Below, one piece after another: positions 31,616-42,228 of a stretch of 64,000 bases of DNA. Source of the stretch: Dickeya undicola (lineage in GTDB: Bacteria; Pseudomonadota; Gammaproteobacteria; Enterobacterales; Enterobacteriaceae); the NCBI RefSeq assembly GCF_000784735.1, contig NZ_JSYG01000022.1, forward strand, positions 1-64,000, in the 5' to 3' direction. Both the position numbers and the translations under genes were made by a program. Under the pieces are notes generated by a model. The model did no database searches and was not told the origin of the DNA. It saw only the letters and a program-made list of their open reading frames with translations. Positions within the stretch are counted from its first letter, which is position 1. Every line of letters begins with the position of its first letter.

Positions 31616-32416
31616 ATGATGCAAAAAGCTATGATGCCGCCGGAGATGACCTTCCGGCTGAATGAGGTCAGCTTTTCCGTGGCCGATCGGGTATTGCTGC
31701 ATCCGCTGACACTGACGTTTCCGGCGGGAAAAGTCTGCGGCTTGCTTGGTCATAACGGCTCAGGCAAATCTACCCTATTGAAAATGTTGGGACGCCATCA
31801 GGCACCTTCCAGTGGCTCTGCCTGGCTGGCGGAAAAACCACTGCCGGAGTGGCGTGGTAAGGCATTCGCCCGTCAGGTCGCTTATCTCCCGCAGCAATTG
31901 CCTGCCGCCGACGGCATGACGGTACGCGAACTGGTGGCGGTTGGCCGCTACCCGTGGCACGGTGCGCTGGGTCGTTTTGCACCGGCCGACCAGCAGAAAG
32001 TGGACGACGCCATTGAACTGGTGGGGCTGTCGCCTTTCGCCCACCGGCTGGTGGACAGCTTATCCGGTGGCGAGCGGCAACGCGCCTGGCTGGCGATGAC
32101 CGTGGCGCAGGACAGCCGCTGCTTGTTGCTGGATGAACCGACATCGGCGTTGGACATTGCTCATCAGGTGGAGGTGCTGTCGCTGATACGACAAATGAGC
32201 CAGCAACGCGGCCTGACGGTGATTGCCGTATTGCACGACATTAACATGGCGGCGCGTTACTGCGACGAACTGGTGGCGCTGCGTCAGGGGCGGATAGTGG
32301 CGCAGGGAACGCCACAGGCACTGATGCAGGCGGAGGTGTTGCAGGCTATTTACGGCATCCCGATGGGGGTATTGCCCCATCCGGTTGAAGGGACGCCGGT
32401 CAGTTTTGTGTGTTGA
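31616..32416 (+). CDS. fhuC: Ferric hydroxamate ABC transporter ATP-binding protein
   Basis: 266 residues (E. coli 265). It powers uptake of hydroxamate siderophores such as ferrichrome. The ABC motifs are canonical: Walker A GHNGSGKST, signature LSGGERQR, Walker B LLLDEPTSALD and the H-loop in AVLHDIN. There are several in-frame ATGs in the first 15 codons and no clear Shine-Dalgarno site, so the exact start is open. fhuD follows 11 bp later. The fhuA receptor gene that precedes fhuC in E. coli is absent. Confidence 0.94.
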   Translation: MMQKAMMPPEMTFRLNEVSFSVADRVLLHPLTLTFPAGKVCGLLGHNGSGKSTLLKMLGRHQAPSSGSAWLAEKPLPEWRGKAFARQVAYLPQQLPAADGMTVRELVAVGRYPWHGALGRFAPADQQKVDDAIELVGLSPFAHRLVDSLSGGERQRAWLAMTVAQDSRCLLLDEPTSALDIAHQVEVLSLIRQMSQQRGLTVIAVLHDINMAARYCDELVALRQGRIVAQGTPQALMQAEVLQAIYGIPMGVLPHPVEGTPVSFVC

Positions 32417-32427
32417 ATGAGTGTCGT

Positions 32428-33339
32428 ATGCTGAACAAGATGATGGGTAGCCTGAACCAACCGGATGCGCTCCGGCGCCGTCTGCTGGCGGCGATGCTGG
32501 TTGCCCCGTGGTTTTCTCCTTTTGATACCCGTGCGGCTACGGTGGATAGCCAGCGCATCGTGGCGCTGGAATGGCTGCCGGTCGAATTATTGATGGCATT
32601 GGGCGTCATGCCGATGGGGGTGGCGGATATCCACAACTACCGCTTGTGGGTGCAAGCGCCGACATTGCCAGCAAGCGTAGTGGATGTCGGTTTGCGCACC
32701 GAACCTAACCTCGAACTGCTGGTACGGCTCAACCCTTCACTACTGCTTTATTCGACGGGGTATGGCCCGGCGGCGGAACAGCTTGAACGCATTGCGCCGT
32801 CACTGGGCTTCGCCTTTAGCGACGGCAATGGTAAGCCGTTGCAGGTCGCAAGACAGTCGCTGACGACGCTGGCGGAACGCCTGGCGATGAACGACGCCGC
32901 TGAACGCCATCTGACGGCGTTTGATCAGTTTATGGCACAAGCCCGCGTCAGATTGCAGCCCTATACCCGCCGTCCGCTGTTGCTGTTTTCGGTGCTGGAT
33001 GAGCGCCATGTGTTGGTAGTGGGAAAACACAGCTTGTTTCAGGACGTGTTGGATCAGCTTGGCATTGAAAACGCCTGGCAGGGCAGCACCAATTTCTGGG
33101 GCAGTACGGTGATAGGTATCGAACAACTGGCGTCAATCGGTCATGCCAATGCCATTTGTTTCGAACATGGCAACGAGGCGGTGATGTCACGGGTCAGCAT
33201 GAATCCCGTCTGGCGCGCATTGCCATTTGTTCGGGACCAGCGCTGGCAACGTACCGAGGCTGTCTGGCTGTATGGTGCCACTCTGTCGGCGATGCGTTTC
33301 TGCCGACTGTTGGACAACGCGATGGAGCGGCTGACATGA
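32428..33339 (+). CDS. fhuD: Ferric hydroxamate periplasmic binding protein
   Basis: 303 residues from the ATG at 32428; the frame also allows a GTG at 32410 inside the end of fhuC. The N-terminus carries RRRLLAAML, a twin-arginine-like signal ending near TRA-A. The binding-protein fold of class III is clear: RIVALEWLPVELLMALG, VDVGLRTEPNLELL, NAWQGSTNFWGSTV. It binds iron-hydroxamate and delivers it to FhuB. Its stop overlaps the fhuB start. Confidence 0.93.
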   Translation: MLNKMMGSLNQPDALRRRLLAAMLVAPWFSPFDTRAATVDSQRIVALEWLPVELLMALGVMPMGVADIHNYRLWVQAPTLPASVVDVGLRTEPNLELLVRLNPSLLLYSTGYGPAAEQLERIAPSLGFAFSDGNGKPLQVARQSLTTLAERLAMNDAAERHLTAFDQFMAQARVRLQPYTRRPLLLFSVLDERHVLVVGKHSLFQDVLDQLGIENAWQGSTNFWGSTVIGIEQLASIGHANAICFEHGNEAVMSRVSMNPVWRALPFVRDQRWQRTEAVWLYGATLSAMRFCRLLDNAMERLT

Positions 33340-35351
33340 GCGTGGAGAATGCCGTGAATATGCCAACGCGCGCGTCGCAGTCCGGTTTGCTGACGAGGGT
33401 TGTGGCGGCGTTGTCGCTGCTGACTATCCTGATGGCGTTTTACAATCTGCATCAGCAGTTGCCGCTGGCATTATGGCGGCAGGGCGCGCTGTCACCCGAT
33501 ATCGCCGACCTGCGTCAGTTGCTGTTCCATTACAGCCTGTTGCCACGCCTGACGCTGGCATTGTTGATCGGTGCCGGGCTGGGGCTGGTGGGGGTGCTGT
33601 TTCAGCAGGTATTACGTAATCCGCTGGCCGAACCGTCAACGCTCGGGGTAGCAAGCGGTGCGCAGCTGGGGCTGACGGTGGCGACGCTGTGGGCGTGGCC
33701 CGGCGGTTGGTTGACGTCACAACTGGCGGCGATGGCAGGCGCGTTACTGGTGGGCGCGCTGGTGTTCGGCGTAGCCTGGGGCAAGCGCCTGTCGCCGGTC
33801 ACGCTGATTCTGGCCGGGCTGGTGCTGAGTTTGTATTGCAGCGCGGTTACTCAACTGCTGGCGCTGTTTCACTACGAGCAATTGACCAACCTATTTCTGT
33901 GGAGCAGCGGTTCGCTCAATCAGCAAGACTGGCAGAACGTCATGCGAGTGCTGCCGGTGCTGGTGGTCGGTGTCGTGCTGGCGGTATTGCTGGCGCGCCC
34001 GCTGACGTTGCTGGGGCTGGATGACGGCGTGGCCCACAACCTGGGACTGAGCCTGTCAGTAGCGCGCGTCGGCACGTTGCTGCTGGCGATTTTCCTCAGC
34101 GCGCAGTGGGTCAACGCTGCCGGTATTATCGGGTTTATTGGCCTGTTTGCGCCGCTGATAGCAAAAATGCTGGGTGCCCGCCGATTGGGGCAACGCCTGT
34201 GGCTGTCGCCGTTATTAGGCGCGTTGTTGCTCACACTGACCGACCAAGTCTTACTATGGCTGGCGGGCGTCTGGCGTGAGGTGCCGACTGGTGCCGCCAC
34301 TGCGCTGATGGGCGCACCATTATTACTATGGCTGTTGCCGCGGCTGCGCTCCACCGCACCGCCGATGTTGCAGGACGGGCAGAAAGCGCTGACCGAACGC
34401 GCTTTCTGGGGACGATGGTGGCTGGCTGGGCTGGCGTTGTTGCTGGTGGTGGTCACGGTGGCGCTGTCTTTGGGGCGGGAACCCGCCGGTTGGTACTGGG
34501 CCCGCGGTCAGGAATTATCGGCGCTGTTGCCCTGGCGCTGGCCGCGGGTGATGGCGGCGCTAACCGCTGGGGTGATGCTGGCGATGGCCGGGAGCCTGAT
34601 TCAGCGTTTAACCGGTAACCCGATGGGCAGCCCGGAAGTGCTGGGGATTAGCGCCGGTTCGGCGTTTGGTGTGGTGGCATTGCTGTTTCTGGTGGCTGGC
34701 AACGTCACGAACTGGATGCTATCGGCTGGTACACTTGGGGCGGCGGTGACGCTGTTGCTGATCATGGCGGTAGCCGGGCGAGGTGGTTTTTCGACGCAAC
34801 GCATGTTGCTGGTGGGAATTGCACTGGGCACGGCGTTTACCACGTTGATCAGCCTGTTACTGGCCAGCGGCGATCCCCGCAGTGGAAGCCTGCTGACCTG
34901 GTTGTCCGGTTCGACTTATCCGGTGACGGGGGGGCAGGCGATAACGTCTGTGGCGGTGATGCTGCTAGCGTTGCTGGTGGTGCCGCTGTGTCAGCGTTGG
35001 CTGCGGATGCTGCCGTTGGGCGTTACCACCACCCGGTCGCTGGGGGTGGCGGTGACACCGGTGCGCTTGTCGATATTATTACTGGCGGCAATATTGACCG
35101 CGGTAGCGACCATGACGGTAGGGCCAATGAGCTTTGTCGGGCTGATGGCACCGCACATGGCGCGTATGCTGGGGTTTAATCGTGTGATACCACAATTGGC
35201 TTGCTCGGCGCTGATTGGCGGTGGACTGATGGTGCTGGCTGACTGGTGTGGCCGGATGTTGTTGTTCCCGAATCAGATTCCAGCCGGTTTACTGGCGACC
35301 TTCATTGGTGCGCCTTATTTTATCTGGCTGCTGCGCCGTCAGGCGCGGTAA
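33336..35351 (+). CDS. fhuB: Ferric hydroxamate ABC transporter permease (tandem FecCD domains)
   Basis: 671 residues (E. coli 660). Two tandem FecCD permease domains of about 320 residues each carry about ten membrane segments. The repeated signatures are LLPRLTLALLIGAGLGLVG in the first half and LPWRWPRVMAALTAGVML in the second, each followed by an NPLAEPSTLGV or NPMGSPEVLGI motif. The ATG at 33336 overlaps the fhuD stop as ATGA; the longer open frame from 33156 is not used. Confidence 0.94.
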   Translation: MSVENAVNMPTRASQSGLLTRVVAALSLLTILMAFYNLHQQLPLALWRQGALSPDIADLRQLLFHYSLLPRLTLALLIGAGLGLVGVLFQQVLRNPLAEPSTLGVASGAQLGLTVATLWAWPGGWLTSQLAAMAGALLVGALVFGVAWGKRLSPVTLILAGLVLSLYCSAVTQLLALFHYEQLTNLFLWSSGSLNQQDWQNVMRVLPVLVVGVVLAVLLARPLTLLGLDDGVAHNLGLSLSVARVGTLLLAIFLSAQWVNAAGIIGFIGLFAPLIAKMLGARRLGQRLWLSPLLGALLLTLTDQVLLWLAGVWREVPTGAATALMGAPLLLWLLPRLRSTAPPMLQDGQKALTERAFWGRWWLAGLALLLVVVTVALSLGREPAGWYWARGQELSALLPWRWPRVMAALTAGVMLAMAGSLIQRLTGNPMGSPEVLGISAGSAFGVVALLFLVAGNVTNWMLSAGTLGAAVTLLLIMAVAGRGGFSTQRMLLVGIALGTAFTTLISLLLASGDPRSGSLLTWLSGSTYPVTGGQAITSVAVMLLALLVVPLCQRWLRMLPLGVTTTRSLGVAVTPVRLSILLLAAILTAVATMTVGPMSFVGLMAPHMARMLGFNRVIPQLACSALIGGGLMVLADWCGRMLLFPNQIPAGLLATFIGAPYFIWLLRRQAR

Positions 35352-35365
35352 GGCGGGAAGAAATA

Positions 35366-35388
35366 GCCGGTGGGGGCAGCCCACCGGC
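35366..35388. terminator. Hairpin between fhuB and hemL
   Basis: A 9-bp perfect stem (35366-35374 with 35380-35388) lies between two convergent genes. It has no long T run, so termination efficiency is uncertain. Confidence 0.5.
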
Positions 35389-35420
35389 ACAGGGCGATAG
35401 CGTTTACAGGTAGATAACGC

Positions 35421-36701
35421 TTACAGTTTGGCGAAGCAGCGACGGGCGGCGTCAACGGTGTGCTCAATATCCTGCTGACTGTGCGCCAGCGACATGAAGC
35501 CCGCTTCGAACGCCGACGGTGCCAGATAAACGCCTTCTTCCAGCATCAGGTGGAAGAAACGTTTGAACCGCTCTACATCACACTTCACCACATCCTGATA
35601 GCAGGTCACCTGATCAGCATCGGTAAAGAAAATCCCGAACATCGCGCCGACATGGTTCACCACCAGCGGGATCTGCTGGCTTTTCGCCGCTGCCAGCAGG
35701 CCGTCTGCCAGTTGAGTGGTCAGTTCGGTCAGCGTCTGGTGGACGCCGGGTTTAGCGACTTCGTTCAGGCAGGCGAAACCGGCAGCCATCGCAATCGGGT
35801 TGCCGGACAGCGTACCCGCCTGATATACCGGGCCAGTCGGTGCCAATGCTTCCATGACGTCGCGGCGGCCGCCAAACGCGCCCACCGGCATCCCGCCGCC
35901 GATAATCTTGCCAAGACAGGTGAGGTCTGGACGCACACCGTAGTGTGCCTGTGCGCCGCCCAACGCCACACGAAAGCCGGTCATCACTTCATCGATGATC
36001 AACAGCGCGCCAAACTCATCGCACAGTGCTCGTAACCCCGGCAGAAAATCCGGCAACGGCGGAATGCAGTTCATGTTGCCTGCCACTGGTTCGACGATAA
36101 TCGCAGCGATGTCCTGTGGGTACTGTTCGAACGCGGCGCGCACCGAGGCCAGATCGTTGTAAGTACAGGTCAGGGTATGGCGGGCGAAATCGGCCGGTAC
36201 GCCGGGCGAATTGGGTTGCCCCAGCGTCAGCGCGCCGGAACCTGCTTTCACCAGCAGACAGTCGGCGTGGCCGTGATAGCAGCCTTCAAATTTGATGATT
36301 TTGTCGCGACCAGTGAAACCGCGTGCCAGACGGATGGCGCTCATGGTGGCTTCGGTGCCGGAATTAACCATCCGCACCATCTCCATGCCTGGCACCAGTG
36401 AGGTGACCAGTCGGGCCATATTGACTTCCATTTCTGTGGGGGCACCAAAGCTCAGGCCGCGCTCTGCGGCTTCGATCACCGCCTGACGAATGGCCGGATG
36501 GTTGTGGCCCAGAATCATCGGCCCCCAGGAACCAACATAATCGATATAGGATTTGCCGTCTGCGTCGTAGAGTCTGGCACCTTCCGCTCGTTCGATGAAC
36601 AGCGGTACACCGCCTACGCCATTAAATGCACGCACCGGCGAGTTGACGCCTCCGGGGATCAGTTGACGGGCGGCGGCATACAGACTTTCAGATTTATTCA
36701 T
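35421..36701 (-). CDS. hemL: Glutamate-1-semialdehyde 2,1-aminomutase
   Basis: 426 residues, same as E. coli. It makes 5-aminolevulinate from glutamate semialdehyde for heme. It is a class III aminotransferase fold with [10 protein letters not shown] and the pyridoxal phosphate lysine Lys264 in [16 protein letters not shown]. It lies convergent to fhuB and divergent from clcA, the E. coli arrangement. Confidence 0.97.
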   Translation of the reverse strand: MNKSESLYAAARQLIPGGVNSPVRAFNGVGGVPLFIERAEGARLYDADGKSYIDYVGSWGPMILGHNHPAIRQAVIEAAERGLSFGAPTEMEVNMARLVTSLVPGMEMVRMVNSGTEATMSAIRLARGFTGRDKIIKFEGCYHGHADCLLVKAGSGALTLGQPNSPGVPADFARHTLTCTYNDLASVRAAFEQYPQDIAAIIVEPVAGNMNCIPPLPDFLPGLRALCDEFGALLIIDEVMTGFRVALGGAQAHYGVRPDLTCLGKIIGGGMPVGAFGGRRDVMEALAPTGPVYQAGTLSGNPIAMAAGFACLNEVAKPGVHQTLTELTTQLADGLLAAAKSQQIPLVVNHVGAMFGIFFTDADQVTCYQDVVKCDVERFKRFFHLMLEEGVYLAPSAFEAGFMSLAHSQQDIEHTVDAARRCFAKL

Positions 36702-36880
36702 TACGGCTTCCTGATTGGATTTGCATAGCGAGTGGCGTCCATTCTAATGATCTGACCCACGTTATGAAATCGTCAGACACATTTTAGGCCGCAGTAGCTG
36801 GGATTCAGGCTGGGCAAGTCCGTGGGTATCAGACTAGAATAGTCGCCTTGTTTGCCATGCTAACCTTGATAATTGCTGTC

Positions 36881-38278
36881 ATGCCTTCTTCCTTTTTTTT
36901 ACCTGCTGCGGTTCGCAGTGCCGCTATTCGACAACTTGTTCGCCGCGATAAAACACCGGTGTATATCCTGATCATGGCTGCACTAACCGGCACGTTGGTT
37001 GGTTTGGTTGGCGTGGGATTCAACCAGGCGGTCAATGTGGTGCAACATTGGCGGCTGACGTCGCTGTCGTCCCTGTCTGATAGCGGCTGGGTATGGCCGC
37101 TGAGTATCCTGATATCTGCTTTGCTGGCGGCGATCGGCTACTGGTTGGTGCGGCGATTTGCGCCAGAAGCTGGCGGATCTGGCATTCCGGAAATCGAAGG
37201 TGCGCTGGAGGATTTGCGTCCGGTACGCTGGTGGCGGGTGTTACCGGTGAAATTCTTTGGTGGTATGGGAACGCTGGGCGCAGGCATGGTGTTGGGGCGG
37301 GAAGGGCCGACGGTGCAACTGGGCGGTAATATCGGCGGTATGGTGGCTGACCTATTCCCAGGGCGGAAAGCGGAAATGCGTCATTCGCTGCTGGCGACCG
37401 GCGCGGCAGCGGGATTGTCGGCTGCCTTTAATGCACCACTGGCTGGGATTCTGTTCATCATCGAGGAGATGCGCCCGCAGTTTCGTTACAGCCTGATTTC
37501 CATCAAAGCGGTGTTTATCGGCGTGATCATGGCCAGTGTGGTTTATCGCCTGCTGGAGGGCGATCAGGCGGTGATCGATGTCGGTCGGCTGCCATCTGCG
37601 CCAGTCGGTACGCTGTGGTTGTATTTGCTGCTGGGCATTTTATTTGGCGCGGTGGGTGTTCTGTTCAACGCGTTGGTGCTGGGGGCGCAGGCGCGTTTCC
37701 TGCGTTTCCACAGTCATTCAATGCCACGTTTCCTACTGGTTGGACTGGTCGCCGGTGGGGTATCCGGGCTGATGACACTGGCATTCAGCGATGTGACCGG
37801 CGGCGGTTTTGCGCTGATCCCGATTGCGGCGGCGGAACATTATGGTGTGGGGATGTTGCTGACGATTTTTCTGGCGCGGGTAGGGATGACGTTGCTCTGC
37901 TTCTGCTCCGGTGCGCCGGGCGGCATTTTTGCGCCGATGCTGTCGCTGGGCACGTTGCTGGGCGCGGCGTTCGGCATGGTGTGTGCGCATGTGTTTCCGG
38001 CCTGGGAACTGGGAGCCGGTACGTTTGCCGTCGCGGGCATGGGGGCGCTGTTCGCCGCGTCGGTCCGCGCGCCGTTGACCGGTATCGTACTGGTGCTGGA
38101 GATGACCGATAACTACCAACTGATTTTGCCCATGATCATCACCTGCCTCGGCGCTACGCTGGTGGCGCAGTTTCTCGGCGGTAAGCCGCTCTATTCCTGT
38201 ATTCTGGCGCGCACGCTGGCACGTCAGGCGCAACAGGAAGCCTCCGTTGTTACGTCGAACGTCGGTATCAAATCTTGA
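36881..38278 (+). CDS. clcA: H+/Cl- exchange transporter ClcA
   Basis: 465 residues from the ATG at 36881 (E. coli 473). It exchanges two chloride for one proton and helps acid resistance. The selectivity filter motifs GSGIPE, GREGPT (gating Glu141) and GGIFAP are present; Glu196 in FIIEEMRP matches the inner proton-gate glutamate. The frame extends to a TTG at 36848 and includes an ATG at 36857. No start has a good Shine-Dalgarno site, so the N-terminus is uncertain by up to 11 residues. Confidence 0.93.
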   Translation: MPSSFFLPAAVRSAAIRQLVRRDKTPVYILIMAALTGTLVGLVGVGFNQAVNVVQHWRLTSLSSLSDSGWVWPLSILISALLAAIGYWLVRRFAPEAGGSGIPEIEGALEDLRPVRWWRVLPVKFFGGMGTLGAGMVLGREGPTVQLGGNIGGMVADLFPGRKAEMRHSLLATGAAAGLSAAFNAPLAGILFIIEEMRPQFRYSLISIKAVFIGVIMASVVYRLLEGDQAVIDVGRLPSAPVGTLWLYLLLGILFGAVGVLFNALVLGAQARFLRFHSHSMPRFLLVGLVAGGVSGLMTLAFSDVTGGGFALIPIAAAEHYGVGMLLTIFLARVGMTLLCFCSGAPGGIFAPMLSLGTLLGAAFGMVCAHVFPAWELGAGTFAVAGMGALFAASVRAPLTGIVLVLEMTDNYQLILPMIITCLGATLVAQFLGGKPLYSCILARTLARQAQQEASVVTSNVGIKS

Positions 38279-38358
38279 ACGTTGTCGGGGGCTGTTGGAT
38301 AATAAAACCATAACGAGGGCTGTTGAATACCGCCCGGTACTGGATTGGGAGTAAAAAT

Positions 38359-38703
38359 ATGAGCGATGATGTAGCACTGCCCCTGCAGTTTACGGATGCG
38401 GCAGCTAACAAGGTGAAACTCCTGATTGCCGATGAAGAGAATCCGGAATTGAAACTTCGGGTTTACATCACTGGCGGTGGTTGCAGCGGCTTCCAGTATG
38501 GTTTCACCTTTGACGATAAAGTTAACGACGGTGATATGACCATTGAGAAACAGGGGGTATCCCTGGTGGTTGATCCGATGAGCCTGCAATATCTTATCGG
38601 CGGCTCGGTGGATTACACCGAAGGGCTGGAAGGTTCCCGCTTTGTGGTGAGCAACCCGAACGCCAAAACCACCTGCGGTTGTGGATCCTCTTTCAGCATC
38701 TGA
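38359..38703 (+). CDS. erpA: Iron-sulfur cluster insertion protein ErpA
   Basis: 114 residues, same as E. coli. It is an A-type carrier that delivers Fe-S clusters, for example to isoprenoid enzymes. The three cluster cysteines are Cys42 (GGCSGFQ), Cys106 and Cys108 (TTCGCGSS). The frame is open to 38323, but GGGAG lies seven bases before the ATG at 38359. Confidence 0.96.
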   Translation: MSDDVALPLQFTDAAANKVKLLIADEENPELKLRVYITGGGCSGFQYGFTFDDKVNDGDMTIEKQGVSLVVDPMSLQYLIGGSVDYTEGLEGSRFVVSNPNAKTTCGCGSSFSI

Positions 38704-38740
38704 CGGCACGTTGTATTAAGAACGCGTAGTGTATTAAGAA

Positions 38741-38774
38741 AAACCCGTGGCCTGATCGGCGCACGGGTTTTTTT
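38741..38774. terminator. Terminator after erpA
   Basis: A 9-bp stem (38741-38749 with 38762-38770) is followed by a T run. It separates erpA from the convergent btuF. The yadS gene found here in E. coli is absent. Confidence 0.75.
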
Positions 38775-38793
38775 ATGTCTGGCTAACAGTTCA

Positions 38794-39612
38794 TCAGCGT
38801 CGCCACGCGGCGAATTGTCGGCACAATTGTTCTGCGGCGAGCATCAGCCGCGGGCCGGTACGACTGAACCAATCCTCGTTGACTGCGATCACCTCAGGGT
38901 TCAGTTGTGGTCGCCAGAATGCCGTGACTTGCTCCGCCGCGCCGGGCGGCCCGCTGATGACAATGACCTGCGGTTGCCGCCGGATAACTTGCTCACGGCT
39001 TACCTGCGGCCAGGGTACGGTGCTGTCAGCAAAGACGTTGCTGCCGCCGCACAGGCTGATCACCTGGCTTTGCAGCGTCGCACCCGATGAGGTAAATAGC
39101 GGCTGACTACCGAATTGCAGGAACACCCGCACCGGCGTGCGATGCCCGTACTGCTGCGCCAGCGTCTGTTGCTGCTGGCGGAATCGCTGCGCCGCTTCCC
39201 GCGCCTGTTCTGGATGTGGGCTGTACTGCGCCAGCATCTCCAACTGGCGCGGAATGTCGTCGAGCGTGGCTGGGTCGAGGTACAGGATGCGGATGCCGAA
39301 TGACGCCAGTTGATCCAGCGGCCGCTGAGCGTTACCCTCTCGCCAGGCCAGCACCAGATCCGGTTTCAGCGCCAGAATGCGTTCCAGATTGATGCCCTGC
39401 CAGTTGGCAACCTGCTCGATGCGCCCGGCTTCGGGCGGATAGTTGGACCAGGCGCTGACACCCACCAGCCGCTCACCCATCCCGGCGGCAAATGCCATTT
39501 CGGTAGCATGAGGGGCCAGGCTGACGACGCGCTGTGCCACTGGCTCCGCCCGACAAGGAGCGAGCCACAGCAGCGCCAGGCAGCACAAAGCGTGAAAATA
39601 CCAGGGCTTCAA
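38794..39612 (-). CDS. btuF: Vitamin B12 periplasmic binding protein BtuF
   Basis: 272 residues (E. coli 266). It binds cobalamin for the BtuCD importer. A signal peptide of about 22 residues ends PCRA-E. The class III binding-protein fold is seen in [33 protein letters not shown] and the C-terminal [17 protein letters not shown]. It lies downstream of mtn, with a GC-rich hairpin at about 39634-39651 between them. Confidence 0.93.
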   Translation of the reverse strand: MKPWYFHALCCLALLWLAPCRAEPVAQRVVSLAPHATEMAFAAGMGERLVGVSAWSNYPPEAGRIEQVANWQGINLERILALKPDLVLAWREGNAQRPLDQLASFGIRILYLDPATLDDIPRQLEMLAQYSPHPEQAREAAQRFRQQQQTLAQQYGHRTPVRVFLQFGSQPLFTSSGATLQSQVISLCGGSNVFADSTVPWPQVSREQVIRRQPQVIVISGPPGAAEQVTAFWRPQLNPEVIAVNEDWFSRTGPRLMLAAEQLCRQFAAWRR

Positions 39613-39662
39613 AAAGCGTCTCTCGTTAAGCTACCGGGGCCGTGACCCCGGCTGGGGATGGA

Positions 39663-40364
39663 TTAGCGCTGTTGCGCCAGTGACAGCAGCATGGTTTCCA
39701 CCATGCGGGTGGATTGTTTGGCGGCTGTTACCAGGAATTCGTCAAAGCTGAGGTGCGATTCCTGATCCGCTACGTCGGAAATGGCACGCACAACCACAAA
39801 GGGGACGCCAAACTGATGGCAGACGTGGCCGATAGCGGTGGCTTCCATTTCCACTGCGATTGCCTGCGGGAAGGTCTGACGGATACGCTCCAGCGGTGCT
39901 TTACCGTTGATAAAGGCATCGCCACTGACTACCAGCCCGCGAACGGCGTTCAACTGCAACTGGCTGATAGCGTTCTGCGCCAGCGTGATCAGTTTTTCAT
40001 CGGCGGTAAACGCGGCCGGGCAACCCGCCATCTGGCCGGATTCGTAACCAAATGCGGTCACATCGGCGTCGTGGTAGCGCACTTCGTCGGACACCACGAT
40101 ATCGCCCACCTTAAGTGAAGACGCCAGACCGCCGGCGGAACCGGTATTGATCACCACGTCCGGCTGGCAGTGTTCCAGCAGCAGCGTGGTGCCCAGCGCG
40201 GCCGATACTTTACCGATGCCGGATTTTAGCAGCGCTACCTCCACGCCGTGCAACTGGCCGCTGTAGATCTCGCAGCCCGCGCGCTGGATGGTCTGGCGGT
40301 TCTGGATCTGTTCTCTCAACAGCGTCACTTCTTGTTCCATTGCGCCAATAATGCCAACTTTCAT
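39663..40364 (-). CDS. mtnN: 5'-methylthioadenosine/S-adenosylhomocysteine nucleosidase
   Basis: 233 residues (E. coli 232). It removes adenine from methylthioadenosine and S-adenosylhomocysteine, feeding methionine salvage and autoinducer-2 synthesis. Catalytic Glu12 lies in IGAMEQEV, and the late aspartate in [10 protein letters not shown] is present. The frame is open to 40394, but the ATG ending at 40364 has GGGGA close upstream and matches the family start. It removes the methylthioadenosine that SpeE produces. Confidence 0.95.
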   Translation of the reverse strand: MKVGIIGAMEQEVTLLREQIQNRQTIQRAGCEIYSGQLHGVEVALLKSGIGKVSAALGTTLLLEHCQPDVVINTGSAGGLASSLKVGDIVVSDEVRYHDADVTAFGYESGQMAGCPAAFTADEKLITLAQNAISQLQLNAVRGLVVSGDAFINGKAPLERIRQTFPQAIAVEMEATAIGHVCHQFGVPFVVVRAISDVADQESHLSFDEFLVTAAKQSTRMVETMLLSLAQQR

Positions 40365-40552
40365 AGGGTTCCCCACCGATTTGTCAAAAGTCACAAAAGT
40401 TTAGTCTATCACGGCTTAGGCCGTGCAGCGATTGTGCCCCCGCCGGGGACGTGCTATGACTGAGTTGGTGCCCCGCCTGTTGGCATCAACGCCCGCGGTA
40501 CAACGTTCAGGCGCGGGGCATCGCCTAATCAGGGCATTACATGGAGAGCAGT

Positions 40553-42070
40553 ATGTCTGATATCGATTTTTCGAAGAAAATCAGTTTTCAGCGTCCTTTT
40601 AGTAAACCGAAAGAAAAAAAGGATGCTTACGCTATCGAAAGGGAGTTTGAAAGCGACCGCGGGCGTATCATCAACTCTGCCGCCATCCGCCGGTTACAGC
40701 AAAAAACCCAGGTTTTCCCGCTGGAGCGCAACGCCGCGGTGCGGTCCCGTCTGACGCATTCAATGGAGGTACAGCAGGTCGGGCGCTATATCGCCAGGGA
40801 AATCCTCGGGCAACTGCGCAAAAGTGGTCAATTGGGTGAGCTGGGGCTGGCAACGCTGGAGACGCCGTTTGAAAGTCTGATCGAAATGGCCTGCCTGATG
40901 CATGACATCGGCAATCCGCCGTTCGGGCATTTCGGCGAAGCGGCGATCAACAACTGGTTCAGTCAGCGGTTGGCACCGGAAGGTAAGCCATCGGGTGCCA
41001 GTGAGGATCCCTGTCTGGTCGCCTGTCTGCGGCTGGATGACAAGGACGACGTGGAACTGAATGCGCTGCGTAGCCGTATCCGCCATGATCTGAGCAATTT
41101 CGAAGGCAATGCTCAAGCAATCCGCCTGGTACATTCGCTGCTCAAACTGAATCTGACCTATGGCCAGGTCGGCTGTATTTTGAAATACACCAAACCCGCC
41201 TATTGGGCGCAGCCCATCCCGAACGATTACAACTACCTGATGAAGAAAGCCGGGTTTTACCTGTCGGAAGAAGCGTTTGTCCGGCAACTGCGCCGCGAGC
41301 TGGGAATGGGGGAATTTCACCGGCACCCGCTGACCTACATCATGGAGGCGGCGGATGACATCTCCTATTGCATCGCCGATCTGGAAGATGCGGTAGAGAA
41401 GAAGATCGTGACGTACCAGCAATTGTACGAGCGGTTGGGAGATGCCTGGGGTGAGCGGGCGGAGAAAGACGTTTTCAGCCGTACCATTGAACGGGCGTAT
41501 ATCGAGCGCCAGCACATGCAAGGGCGCAGCGAGAGCGACCAATTTTTCATGAAGCTGCGTGTGAATACGGTCAACATCATGGTGGGATATGTGACGCGAC
41601 GTTTTATCGAGCATTTGCCAACGATCTATGACGGCAGCTTCAACCACTCATTGCTGGAAGAAGACAAGGACGACTACGGGCGGTTATTAAAGATCTTTAA
41701 AGAAGTCGCCAGAAAGTTCGTGTTTAATCACCATGAAGTTGAACAACTGGAGTTGCAGGGCGATCGCATCATCAGCGGTTTGCTGGAGATCTACAGTCCA
41801 CTGTTGAATATGCCGTACCGCGATTTTTGCCAGTTGGTGGATAACGATACCCACAAGCGCTATCCGATCGAAACCCGGTTGTACCACAAGCTTTCCAGTA
41901 AGCATTGCCATGCCTACCGCGAGGCGACTAGCGCCCTGACGGCATTAGCCGACGCTGAACAGGAGGTGTGGGAGTATTACTACCGCGCCCGATTGATTCT
42001 CGATTACATCAGCGGGATGACCGACCTGTACGCTTACGATGAATATCGGCGGTTGATGGCGGTGGACTGA
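40553..42070 (+). CDS. dgt: Deoxyguanosinetriphosphate triphosphohydrolase
   Basis: 505 residues, equal to E. coli Dgt. It cleaves dGTP to deoxyguanosine and triphosphate. The HD metal-site motifs are clear: RLTHSMEV for the first histidine and [16 protein letters not shown] for the HD pair, with the later EAADDISYC aspartate. GGAG lies six bases before the ATG at 40553; the ATG at 40541 lies within the ribosome-binding region. Confidence 0.95.
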   Translation: MSDIDFSKKISFQRPFSKPKEKKDAYAIEREFESDRGRIINSAAIRRLQQKTQVFPLERNAAVRSRLTHSMEVQQVGRYIAREILGQLRKSGQLGELGLATLETPFESLIEMACLMHDIGNPPFGHFGEAAINNWFSQRLAPEGKPSGASEDPCLVACLRLDDKDDVELNALRSRIRHDLSNFEGNAQAIRLVHSLLKLNLTYGQVGCILKYTKPAYWAQPIPNDYNYLMKKAGFYLSEEAFVRQLRRELGMGEFHRHPLTYIMEAADDISYCIADLEDAVEKKIVTYQQLYERLGDAWGERAEKDVFSRTIERAYIERQHMQGRSESDQFFMKLRVNTVNIMVGYVTRRFIEHLPTIYDGSFNHSLLEEDKDDYGRLLKIFKEVARKFVFNHHEVEQLELQGDRIISGLLEIYSPLLNMPYRDFCQLVDNDTHKRYPIETRLYHKLSSKHCHAYREATSALTALADAEQEVWEYYYRARLILDYISGMTDLYAYDEYRRLMAVD

Positions 42071-42228
42071 TTCGAAGGGAGAGGAGTTTTGTAAATACGG
42101 ACAATATTTCCTTACTCTTCAAAATCTTGCACAGAACGTACGCTGTTGCGCATAGTGATTTCATACCGTCTGACCGCTGAATGTAGCCGTCAGCGTTTGC
42201 ACGTTAACTGAATGTGAGACATATCGCT

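Noticed and set aside
40760-41647. Minus-strand open frame of 295 codons
   Set aside because: Antisense shadow of dgt.
42121-42228. Possible sigma-E promoter upstream of degP
   Set aside because: GAACGT (42134) and TCTGA (42169) are both present but about 29 bases apart, far more than the 16-17 expected, so I do not assign it.
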